Positions 1 to 4,954 of a stretch of 5,935 nt of DNA are shown here, in pieces. The notes under the pieces were generated by a model. The model was not told the DNA's origin and made no database searches. It saw nothing but the letters and a program-made list of their open reading frames with translations. The translations under genes were made by a program, and so were the position numbers. The number at the start of each line of letters is the position of its first letter. The stretch's first letter is position 1. The stretch is from the NCBI GenBank assembly GCA_018700255.1, contig JABISU010000117.1, positions 1-5,935 of the forward strand. Reading direction: 5' to 3'. This DNA comes from Flavobacteriales bacterium (GTDB lineage Bacteria > Bacteroidota > Bacteroidia > Flavobacteriales > UA16).

Positions 1-171
1 GATCGTAGTAAACTTGATTTTTGGAGAGAAAAATATCCTGCACTTGAGATTATAGAAGAATCTTATGACAAGCCAGAGGTGGAAGAGAAGAAGCCCGTAG
101 TTGCTAAGAAGCCAGCTGTGAAGAAGCCCGTAGTTGCTAAGAAGCCAGCTGTGAAGAAGCCTGTGAAGTAA
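1..171 (+). CDS. 3' end of an unidentified gene with a lysine/proline/alanine-rich tail
   Basis: Frame 1 is open from the window edge to a TAA at 169-171, giving the last 56 residues of a protein whose start lies outside. The first half (starting DRSKLDFWREKYPALEI) looks like the end of a folded domain and is followed by a short acidic stretch. The last 27 or so residues are a strongly basic tail built from an 11-residue unit, KKPVVAKKPAV, present twice in full and then partly a third time (KKPVK). Such Lys/Pro/Ala tails are known from bacterial histone-H1-like and other nucleic-acid-binding proteins, and as disordered C-terminal extensions, so nucleic-acid binding is possible but not shown. 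I do not recognise the domain. The gene converges on the winged-helix gene and ends 28 bp before a strong terminator, so it is probably the last gene of its transcript. Confidence 0.8.
   Translation, partial: DRSKLDFWREKYPALEIIEESYDKPEVEEKKPVVAKKPAVKKPVVAKKPAVKKPVK
88..153 (+). repeat. Perfect tandem duplication of a 33-bp unit in coding DNA
   Basis: Bases 88-120 and 121-153 are identical. Each encodes the 11 residues KKPVVAKKPAV in the same frame. A diverging partial third copy (aagaagcctgtgaag) runs from 154 to 168, just before the stop. The perfect identity, including third codon positions, points to recent duplication or ongoing slippage/recombination, so copy number may vary between strains. 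Confidence 0.95.
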
Positions 172-199
172 GGGTAAACAAAATATTTATGTATATAAA

Positions 200-230
200 A
201 AAAGGTGTAACCTACTTGGTTGCACCTTTT
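200..230. terminator. Bidirectional intrinsic terminator between convergent genes
   Basis: Arms 200-212 (aaaaggtgtaacc) and 218-230 (ggttgcacctttt) pair over 13 positions with one G-U wobble (G-T mismatch in DNA) and enclose a 5-base loop. Read on the minus strand, the stem is followed by a run of T (complement of the A-run at 197-203), a classic intrinsic terminator for the winged-helix gene. Read on the + strand, it ends in four T and serves the lysine-rich gene less perfectly. Its position, 28 bp past one stop and 24 bp past the other, fits a shared terminator. Confidence 0.85.
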
Positions 231-248
231 ATGAAGTTTATTATTAAG

Positions 249-264
249 GTTAGCTTATGCTAAC
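249..264. repeat. Inverted repeat over the stop codon of the winged-helix gene
   Basis: The arms gttagc (249-254) and gctaac (259-264) are exact reverse complements around a 4-base centre (ttat). The element covers the stop codon at 255-257 and the last codons of the winged-helix gene. Its two halves recur on the other side of that gene, at 572-580 and inverted at 601-609. It could be a small hairpin helping termination or mRNA stability, or a protein-binding site; the sequence does not decide. Confidence 0.6.
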
Positions 265-533
265 TCACCATCTTTACTCCAAGGAGCAAATGAGCGTTGT
301 TCTCTTCCTTTCTTAGTTAGTGTGTATCCATCTTTATTCTGAATAAGTCCATCTAAGTAAAGATTAGTTATTCTTTCCCCAATGCGTGCTTGCCCAACAT
401 GTAAGTTAGTATCTGCTTCAATGCATTTCCAAAAATTTCTCTCTAAAACGCTGAGTCTTATGTGGCTTTGGTTTTCAATTTTATGAGTTTGGATGATATC
501 TAAGATCATGAAGTCATACTTATCCATTTGCAT
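255..533 (-). CDS. Small winged-helix DNA-binding-like protein
   Basis: A 92-residue protein with the look of a stand-alone winged helix-turn-helix domain. Helices are predictable over residues 5-18 and 27-40, a recognition-type helix over about 47-63 (GQARIGERITNLYLDGLIQ), and then a short beta wing, DGYTLTKKGREQ, at 68-79. The 'leads to Gly-Tyr-x-Leu-Thr-xx-Gly' ending is typical of PadR/MarR-like and archaeal-type winged helices. No ligand-binding or dimerisation domain follows, and the C-terminus (SFAPWSKDGELA) is short. A role as a local transcription regulator is inferred from the fold alone. The ATG at 531-533 was taken; a second ATG two codons later is equally possible, since neither has a Shine-Dalgarno sequence. 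It is a single gene, ended by the terminator at 200-230, with 162 non-coding bases upstream. Repeated TTAGCWTAW motifs on both sides may be its own operators. Confidence 0.75.
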   Translation of the reverse strand: MQMDKYDFMILDIIQTHKIENQSHIRLSVLERNFWKCIEADTNLHVGQARIGERITNLYLDGLIQNKDGYTLTKKGREQRSFAPWSKDGELA

Positions 534-571
534 AGCAGGAAGAAATTAAGGGGTAAGATACTGAAAGCAAT

Positions 572-609
572 TTAGCTTATAAATAAGCCACTTTTATGAA
601 TTAGCATAA
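572..609. promoter_or_regulatory. Possible operator region upstream of the winged-helix gene
   Basis: Bases 572-580 (ttagcttat) and 601-609 (ttagcataa) fit a shared pattern TTAGCWTAW. The first also forms half of a near-palindrome, gcttat-aa-ataagc (575-588). The same pattern occurs twice more, in opposite orientations, at 250-258 and 255-263 at the end of the same gene. The distance of 39-78 bp before the start codon suits an operator for that gene. No convincing -33/-7 Bacteroidota promoter could be placed here, so the regulatory role is inference. Confidence 0.35.
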
Positions 610-616
610 CCAGATA

Positions 617-664
617 TTAACGCTTTGTTAACGAAACGGCCCCAATTGTTAATAACATGTTAAC
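617..664. promoter_or_regulatory. Cluster of helically phased TTAAC/GTTAA motifs in the intergenic region
   Basis: The 162-bp stretch 534-695 has no gene. Within it, TTAAC occurs at 617, 628 and 660, and its complement GTTAA at 627, 648 and 659. Spacings within each series are 11, 21 or 32 bp, close to whole turns of the DNA helix. Bases 627-632 and 659-664 are the full palindrome GTTAAC, and 653-662 (taacatgtta) is a 10-bp palindrome. This could be a multi-site protein-binding region, or chance in AT-rich DNA. The region lies just downstream of the basic-protein gene and upstream of the winged-helix gene. Confidence 0.3.
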
Positions 665-695
665 TCCGTAAAAATCACAGTATTAGAAATATACT

Positions 696-1160
696 TCAGA
701 TCTGCTCAAAGAATATAAAGAACCTTTTAATATACCTGATATCTCTATCTGGATAATGTGATGGTCTATATTGAGAATGAAATTTTATAACCTTTCTGTG
801 TTTATCCCAAGCGCAGGTTGAAATACGCACTTTATGATTCCTTGCGTTGGTTAGCAATTCAGCCAATAAGTTCTCCTGTAGATTTTTACTCCAACGGATT
901 AGTACTGTGTGCTTTTTTACTAAAAGTTGTTTAACCTTTGCTTTGTTACCTAACTCAACCCACTCTGAAGGTGTTGCAGTTAAATATTGCATCCACTTCA
1001 TTTGCATCTTTAAGAGCGTTCCTTCAGCGGGGCTGATAAACACAATGTGTCGCCACTTACTAGTATGATCTTGTCCTCTGAAGCGCCAACCCTTAAATTT
1101 TAGAAATTCCTTAACGATACGTCTTCTAAGAATATAGTATGAAGTAATCTGAAAGCTCAT
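696..1160 (-). CDS. Unknown basic, tryptophan-rich protein downstream of aat
   Basis: A 154-residue protein I do not recognise. It is strongly basic, with many Lys, Arg and His, and has six tryptophans (residues 25, 36, 56, 67, 90 and 118). No signal peptide or membrane span is evident. Residues 84-135 (from HTVLIRWSKNLQENLLAELL onward) read as alternating strands and a helix, as in a compact alpha/beta domain. The overall charge suggests contact with nucleic acid or another polyanion, but that is a guess. The ATG at 1158-1160 lies 13 bp after the aat stop on the same strand, so the two are probably co-transcribed. Codon choice is mixed but AT-leaning like its neighbours. A shorter open frame on the opposite strand (847-1068) is not credible as a gene. 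The main doubt is the lack of a recognisable family; length and operon position favour a real gene. Confidence 0.6.
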   Translation of the reverse strand: MSFQITSYYILRRRIVKEFLKFKGWRFRGQDHTSKWRHIVFISPAEGTLLKMQMKWMQYLTATPSEWVELGNKAKVKQLLVKKHTVLIRWSKNLQENLLAELLTNARNHKVRISTCAWDKHRKVIKFHSQYRPSHYPDRDIRYIKRFFIFFEQI

Positions 1161-1173
1161 TTAACTAAGATAC

Positions 1174-1863
1174 TTATTCTGTCCAAGTTCCTAAAAATGT
1201 TTCGCCAGAACTGAGATGTTTATCTAAAATATTTTGAAATTCTGATCGCGATATAGGTATTGCCCCGAGTGATTCAAGGTGTGGATTCATCATTTGGCAA
1301 TCAATAGGCCCAAAACCCCATTTTTTTAATTTTTCTACTAAATTGAATAATCCGATTTTAGAAGCGTTTGTAGCCTTACTGAACATACTTTCCCCAAAGA
1401 ACATCCGACCAATAGAGACGCCATATAAACCGCCGACGAGTTCAGCCCCTTTCCACACCTCAACTGAGTGAGCAACACCTAGCTTATGTAATTCTGAATA
1501 TGAATTGATCATATTATCGCCTATCCAAGTTTCAGGTTGAGTCTTATCACCCCTAAAGCTGTTAGAGCATTGTGTAATCACGTCTTTGAAACAAGTGTCA
1601 TAAGTGACAGTGTATCTCATTTTATTAATTTCATTCCTCATGCTCTTGTGCACCTTAAGACCATCAAGGGGTATTATCCCCCTCTCCTCAGGTGACCACC
1701 ACATAATCATTTCTCCAGGATTAAACCACGGGAAGATACCGTTTTCATACGCGGATAAAAGCCTTGCGGCACTTAAATCACCACCAACTGCAACAATCCC
1801 ACTTTTGTCTGCTGAAGAAACAGGCGGGAACTCATTGCTATCATCTAGTAGTGTCACTTTCAT
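1174..1863 (-). CDS. aat: Leucyl/phenylalanyl-tRNA--protein transferase
   Basis: Aat moves Leu or Phe from aminoacyl-tRNA onto proteins with an N-terminal Lys or Arg, making them substrates for ClpS/ClpAP in the bacterial N-end rule pathway; it acts in the cytoplasm. The 229 residues match the usual family length, and its hallmarks appear in order: FPP (12-14), AVGGDL (25-30), GIFPWF (42-47), MWWSPEER (54-61), TWI (112-114), AHSVEVW (131-137), GGLYGV (144-149), MFFGESMFS (154-162), NASK (166-169), IDCQ (187-190) and HLESLGA (195-201). Asp188 and Gln190 of the DCQ motif correspond to the residues proposed for catalysis in E. coli Aat (Asp186/Gln188). The ATG at 1861-1863 gives the typical short N-terminus and has no Shine-Dalgarno sequence. 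It stands only 33 bp from the start of the divergent Nudix gene and probably leads an operon with the basic protein downstream. No sign of damage. Confidence 0.97.
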   Translation of the reverse strand: MKVTLLDDSNEFPPVSSADKSGIVAVGGDLSAARLLSAYENGIFPWFNPGEMIMWWSPEERGIIPLDGLKVHKSMRNEINKMRYTVTYDTCFKDVITQCSNSFRGDKTQPETWIGDNMINSYSELHKLGVAHSVEVWKGAELVGGLYGVSIGRMFFGESMFSKATNASKIGLFNLVEKLKKWGFGPIDCQMMNPHLESLGAIPISRSEFQNILDKHLSSGETFLGTWTE

Positions 1864-1896
1864 TGAGTAAAGGTAGAACTGACCGACCTTGCGGTT

Positions 1897-2529
1897 GTGA
1901 ATCTAAGTATAGAAAATTTAAAAATTTTTAAGTTAGCTGAAATCCTTAAAAACGGAAAGGTAGCAGGTTTAAAGTCTCAACTGAAAGCAGCTCCGCCCTT
2001 TCGTGAGAGTTCTTTCTCAAGAGAAAATTTGGCAAATTGCAGGAATGCGTCTGTATTAATTCTTTTATTTCCTTCTAAAGACGATGTAAATGAAATCGAA
2101 GGTGTTTTGATAGAAAGGTCAGAATATGATGGGGTGCATTCAAAGCAAATTGGTTTTCCAGGTGGTGAAAGGGATTCTAATGATGTCGGTGATATTGAAA
2201 CAGCTATTAGAGAATGTAAAGAGGAGTTAGGAGTTAAAGTTGATATAGAAAATGTTTTAGGCCCGCTAACTCCCTTATATATTCCTCCGAGTAATTTTCT
2301 GGTTAAACCGTATGTAGCTTGGCTTAGTGAACGCCCCCTGTTTTCAATAGACCCAAAGGAAGTCAATTCATTTATATTATTTCAAGTTTCAGATTTAAAT
2401 GAGGAGAGTAATTGGCGTAATTACAATGTTAATGGAGTTGTGGTTCCTGGGATAAAGTTTGGAAAACACCTAGTTTGGGGTGCAACAGCTATGATGTTGA
2501 GAGAATTCATTGATACATTTGCAAAATGA
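1897..2529 (+). CDS. Nudix hydrolase, probable CoA pyrophosphatase (NudL/YeaB type)
   Basis: This family cleaves coenzyme A, and often its oxidised or acylated forms, to 3',5'-ADP and 4'-phosphopantetheine derivatives, using Mg or Mn. The signature pattern of the CoA-specific branch is present: LIERSEYDGVHSKQIGFPGG (71-90) runs directly into the Nudix box, with Gly90, Arg105-Glu106, Glu109-Glu110 and Gly112. The Gly-to-Arg spacing is one longer than the general Nudix box, as in E. coli NudL. A family-like LTPLYIPPSNFLVKPYV (124-140) and HLVWGATAMML (191-201) follow. The 210 residues are of normal length. The start is GTG (1897-1899): the frame is open back to a TGA at 1864-1866, with no ATG available, and the KAAPPFR segment at 30-36 fits the N-terminal part of relatives, so a later start is unlikely. 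Its last bases overlap the next start as ATGA. Confidence 0.9.
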   Translation: MNLSIENLKIFKLAEILKNGKVAGLKSQLKAAPPFRESSFSRENLANCRNASVLILLFPSKDDVNEIEGVLIERSEYDGVHSKQIGFPGGERDSNDVGDIETAIRECKEELGVKVDIENVLGPLTPLYIPPSNFLVKPYVAWLSERPLFSIDPKEVNSFILFQVSDLNEESNWRNYNVNGVVVPGIKFGKHLVWGATAMMLREFIDTFAK

Positions 2530-3023
2530 AAAATCTAGACTCTAAGGACAATAAAAAAGTATCTGAGGCTCTTGATAGGGCTGAGAAAAACGGTACTATT
2601 AAATGGGTTGAGCCATTGTTAGAAGCCTTTAGCTCTCGTGAGGAAGATGCATTGAAAGCTAGAATGCGCACTATTTTATCTAGTATTAAACTCAGTGCAG
2701 CGGAAGATGTTTTTCTTGAATTTTTACAAAAGGACAGCAAAGAGCATATGTATGCAGATGTTCTGTCATTTCTTTGGAGTTCAGGGTTTATTCCTGCCAA
2801 CTCAATTGATTTAATTGTAAGATGCTCAACTTCAGGTGATTTTAGAGCAGCAATGGAAGGACTCACAATTGTTGAGCAGTGTGAGACTATTGAAAATGAG
2901 CAGGCTTTGCTAGACTCGATTTTCAGTTTAAGGTCCGCCTTAAACAGCAAAGAAAAGTCAGATTGTCACAGTTTATATGAGCCCATGCTGAAGAAACTGG
3001 AGCATCTAGAACGCAATCAATAA
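2526..3023 (+). CDS. Unknown all-helical protein coupled to the Nudix gene
   Basis: A 165-residue soluble, acidic protein with no signal peptide. It appears to be almost entirely alpha-helical: repeated amphipathic segments at about 11-21, 25-36, 40-53, 57-69, 74-84, 93-100, 104-120, 123-139 and 149-162. The paired-helix pattern with short turns resembles a small HEAT/ARM-like solenoid, so a scaffold or protein-binding role is a reasonable guess; I recognise no catalytic motif. The ATG at 2526-2528 overlaps the Nudix stop (ATGA), so its translation is probably coupled to that gene. The stop lies 7 bp inside the convergent cytochrome-like gene. Codon use is like the neighbours. Confidence 0.8.
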   Translation: MKNLDSKDNKKVSEALDRAEKNGTIKWVEPLLEAFSSREEDALKARMRTILSSIKLSAAEDVFLEFLQKDSKEHMYADVLSFLWSSGFIPANSIDLIVRCSTSGDFRAAMEGLTIVEQCETIENEQALLDSIFSLRSALNSKEKSDCHSLYEPMLKKLEHLERNQ

Positions 3024-3454
3024 TCTGCGTCAAAAATATGTTTCTCTATCCTAACTAATGGGCCTGGGCAGCTTTGATAATGACAGGTTAAACACATTTT
3101 TACAATTCTATCTAATCCCTCTTTAGATGGGGCTAGGTTATAATCGGTGAGAATGTCTGCAAATACTGGTGATAATGATGTTACAACATCAGATATCATT
3201 GTTTCTTCGGTAGGATTTTGATCTAATATTAAAGGAAATTCAAAACTTAATTCGGGCCAAACCCCAGTTTTTTCATATTCACCTTCAATTTCAAAAAGTC
3301 TTGCATCCATTTCTCTCATAAGAAGAGCCATTTCACTTGGAGAATTAGCTATGCTAACAACCTTGACTTTTTTAGAAGATTCTTCTGATTCAGAAGAACA
3401 GAACGACAAAAGTGTTAGTGTTACTATTGAAAGAATTAGTTTAACGATTTTCAT
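3017..3454 (-). CDS. Monohaem c-type cytochrome-like lipoprotein
   Basis: A 145-residue exported protein. Residues 1-18 are a signal peptide (MKIVK, then a hydrophobic core) ending LLSFC, with Cys19 as the likely lipidated residue; Phe at -1 is not the textbook lipobox. A Ser/Glu-rich linker (20-28) follows. The mature part has helices around 38-60, 81-104 and 108-121, then a haem c motif CLTCH at 121-125 and a third Cys in the segment QSCPGP (127-132). One CXXCH near the C-terminus after several helices is the layout of class II (c'-type) cytochromes, so one covalently bound haem is expected outside the inner membrane. The sixth ligand cannot be read; Met42, Met46 and Met49 are candidates. 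The start codon overlaps the stop of the DUF4920 gene (ATGA), which implies translational coupling and a shared role. Confidence 0.82.
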   Translation of the reverse strand: MKIVKLILSIVTLTLLSFCSSESEESSKKVKVVSIANSPSEMALLMREMDARLFEIEGEYEKTGVWPELSFEFPLILDQNPTEETMISDVVTSLSPVFADILTDYNLAPSKEGLDRIVKMCLTCHYQSCPGPLVRIEKHIFDADY

Positions 3455-3957
3455 AATCCGACATCTTCCATCATGACGCCAGTAGCAGTAAACTGAAGGC
3501 GGTACTCGGGCTCAGTAATTAATGAGATTTCCTCTTTGCTTTTACCAGCATCTTCAGCAAAGTGTCTCAACTCAGATACGGTTGTTGTGTCGTAGTACGC
3601 GATGCCTTCCATAACAGTTCTGTAGCCTTCTACACCTTCTGTTGGTACGAAAAACGCGTAATCTTTAAACTTTACGAAAACAGTATCTTCTCCAGAAACT
3701 ACATCCATCCAACATCCTTTTTTCCCACATGTGGCGATAACACTCCCCTCCATTTTTACACTCACATGATCTTCGTGGATTAGCTTTTCTCTTATAGTGG
3801 CTGCTTCAAGGATATTCTCAGTGTCAATGACAGTCCCATAATATGTTTCTTCTGAGACAGCACCATCATTACTACACACGCCATCACAAGTACAGCTATT
3901 AAATGTGAAGAATAAAAATGCTAAAATTAGAAATAAGTCAGGTTGAGTAAGTTTCAT
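3451..3957 (-). CDS. DUF4920 family lipoprotein
   Basis: A 168-residue exported protein. Residues 8-21 form a hydrophobic signal segment, and Cys22 (after FNS) is the probable lipidation site, with Cys24 and Cys28 close behind. The mature domain matches the DUF4920 pattern as I know it: start at about 39 (YYGTVID), GSVIATC (71-77), GKKGCWMDV (78-86), VKFKDYAFFVP (95-105), MEGIAYYDTTTVSELRHFAED (116-136, written here as landmarks) and a beta-rich end, LQFTATGVM (154-162). The fold is probably a small beta barrel related to OB-fold proteins. Cys77 and Cys82 could form a disulfide or bind metal. The family has no established function that I know of. The gene lies 43 bp after the ChaN-like gene and overlaps the cytochrome-like gene by ATGA. 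The sequence before the ATG is A-rich, as usual for Bacteroidota, without a Shine-Dalgarno sequence. Confidence 0.87.
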   Translation of the reverse strand: MKLTQPDLFLILAFLFFTFNSCTCDGVCSNDGAVSEETYYGTVIDTENILEAATIREKLIHEDHVSVKMEGSVIATCGKKGCWMDVVSGEDTVFVKFKDYAFFVPTEGVEGYRTVMEGIAYYDTTTVSELRHFAEDAGKSKEEISLITEPEYRLQFTATGVMMEDVGL

Positions 3958-4000
3958 ATATTTTTCTTTTATGGATTTAACTTTTTAGTAAAATTACTTA

Positions 4001-4912
4001 TTAATGAGTTTTTGTTAGGCTTGAAGGAGTGACAATAATAAAATCTGCAATATCCATTCGCTCTTGCTCTAGTTCGTTAATAAATTCTTGCTCTGTAGCA
4101 TCAATGGTCATGATTTTTAAATCTGGATTCTCATTTAGTAAGTACCATGCAATCCCTTCTTTATTCTGAGAATGAAAGGCTCCGTTGTAATGAATAAAGA
4201 CTCCATTAGAAGGAAGGTTTATTAATATGTTATGTGCCATACAGGCATCTTTAATCGCCTGTGATTTAGGGAGGTTGTCTCCTCCATGACCTCCTGACAT
4301 TTCAAGCATTTCTAAATAACACCCCAAGTTTCCATCATATGCAATTGGAAGGGGAGGCAGGTAGTTTTTTGCCTCAGCGGATAAATATTCTAAAGTGTCA
4401 AGTCCATTATAATAGACAAATGAGGCATACCTGCGGGGGACATTTGTAGCAATAAATCTATGGCCATTGTCTTTTGCGTAGTTAACTAGTGGTAGGTAAT
4501 CTGTTTTAAAGTTTGGCCAAACCCTAGCATTTCCTTCTAATTTACTCAAATTTATTACCCCGCTTAAATATTCATTTAGTGGTAATTGATCGTCAGTTTC
4601 AAACATCTCAGCTCCTAAAACCAAGTCCTGTCCTTCTATATCTAACTCCTCAGTGAGGATAAGCTGAAGCCAATGAATCATTGGATTGTCATGGAGCTCT
4701 CCGAACAGGACCACATCTGCTTCAAGAGCAGCGTCAACAATGCTATTAAAGGATTCCAGCTCCCCCTCAGAATTGTAAATAATATAGGGTTGAGGATTTG
4801 ATGCGACAATTGCTGCTTTTTTCGCTTCTGCTTTTTTCGCGCTTTTTTGGGCTGAAATAAATAAAGGCGTTAAACTTAAAAAGCCAAATAAAATGAATGC
4901 GTTTTTATACAT
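4001..4912 (-). CDS. Secreted ChaN-like (haem-binding uptake) protein
   Basis: A 303-residue protein of the ChaN-like/Cofac_haem_bdg_2 family. The Campylobacter jejuni ChaN member is an outer-membrane-associated lipoprotein that binds haem and is linked to iron uptake; the fold is related to erythromycin-esterase and TraB/TIKI-type proteins. Residues 1-22 are a Sec signal peptide with likely cleavage near SAQ (20-22); no Cys is present, so unlike ChaN it should be soluble in the periplasm or secreted. A Lys/Ala linker (23-37) follows. Family landmarks: VVLFGELHDNPMIHW (67-81), LGAEMFE (99-105), ATNVPRRYA (155-163) and FIHYNGAFHS (239-248), with Glu72, His74 and His247 as conserved-type residues. 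It may act on or bind haem or another tetrapyrrole; an enzymatic role of the related superfamily cannot be excluded. Gaps of 42-43 bp on each side, on the same strand, suggest co-transcription with its neighbours. Confidence 0.88.
   Translation of the reverse strand: MYKNAFILFGFLSLTPLFISAQKSAKKAEAKKAAIVASNPQPYIIYNSEGELESFNSIVDAALEADVVLFGELHDNPMIHWLQLILTEELDIEGQDLVLGAEMFETDDQLPLNEYLSGVINLSKLEGNARVWPNFKTDYLPLVNYAKDNGHRFIATNVPRRYASFVYYNGLDTLEYLSAEAKNYLPPLPIAYDGNLGCYLEMLEMSGGHGGDNLPKSQAIKDACMAHNILINLPSNGVFIHYNGAFHSQNKEGIAWYLLNENPDLKIMTIDATEQEFINELEQERMDIADFIIVTPSSLTKTH
4814..4850 (-). repeat. Short direct repeats encoding the Lys/Ala linker of the ChaN-like protein
   Basis: The 12-mer tgcttttttcgc (+ strand) occurs exactly at 4814-4825 and 4829-4840, a 15-bp period, and is followed by a related gcttttttgg at 4841-4850. 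The repeats encode the KKAEAKKA-type linker just after the signal peptide. The 15-bp period keeps the frame. Each unit has a run of six T (A6 in the coding strand), a typical slippage site. Confidence 0.8.
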
Positions 4913-4954
4913 TGAATTTATGTATTGAAGAAGTTTACAATGGTAAAATGAGTA

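Noticed and set aside
647..655. Single DnaA-box-like 9-mer on the minus strand, hinting at a replication origin
   Set aside because: One imperfect box, with no dnaA, dnaN or other origin-linked gene nearby, does not support an origin. Kept only as a remark under the TTAAC cluster.
847..1068. 73-codon open frame on the + strand, opposite the unknown basic gene
   Set aside because: It is shorter than and fully inside the minus-strand frame, lacks an operon setting, and its translation is Cys/Phe/Ser-rich with no domain look. It is a shadow.
1604..1870. 88-codon + strand open frame over the start of aat
   Set aside because: It is antisense to a well-conserved aat and explained by complementary codons.
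1868..1875. Possible Bacteroidota -7 promoter box for aat (TACCTTTA on the minus strand; consensus TAnnTTTG)
   Set aside because: It lies only 4 bp before the ATG, which would force a leaderless transcript, and I find no TTG-type -33 box at the right distance. Too weak to annotate.
1977..2366. 129-codon minus-strand open frame inside the Nudix gene
   Set aside because: It covers the Nudix core on the other strand, where the + strand protein has clear family motifs. The antisense translation is Ser/Leu-rich and unrecognisable.
2507..2950. 147-codon minus-strand open frame opposite the helical protein
   Set aside because: It is long, but the + strand frame is longer, coupled to the Nudix gene by ATGA, and gives a coherent helical protein. 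The antisense product is Ser/Leu-rich, as shadows of Glu/Lys-rich genes are.
3562..3783. 73-codon + strand open frame inside the DUF4920 gene
   Set aside because: It is antisense to conserved DUF4920 motifs.
3987..3998. Possible hairpin (agtaa-aa-ttact) between the ChaN-like and DUF4920 genes
   Set aside because: The arms are 5 bp of A/T with a 2-base loop and cannot form a stable RNA hairpin, so it is not a terminator.
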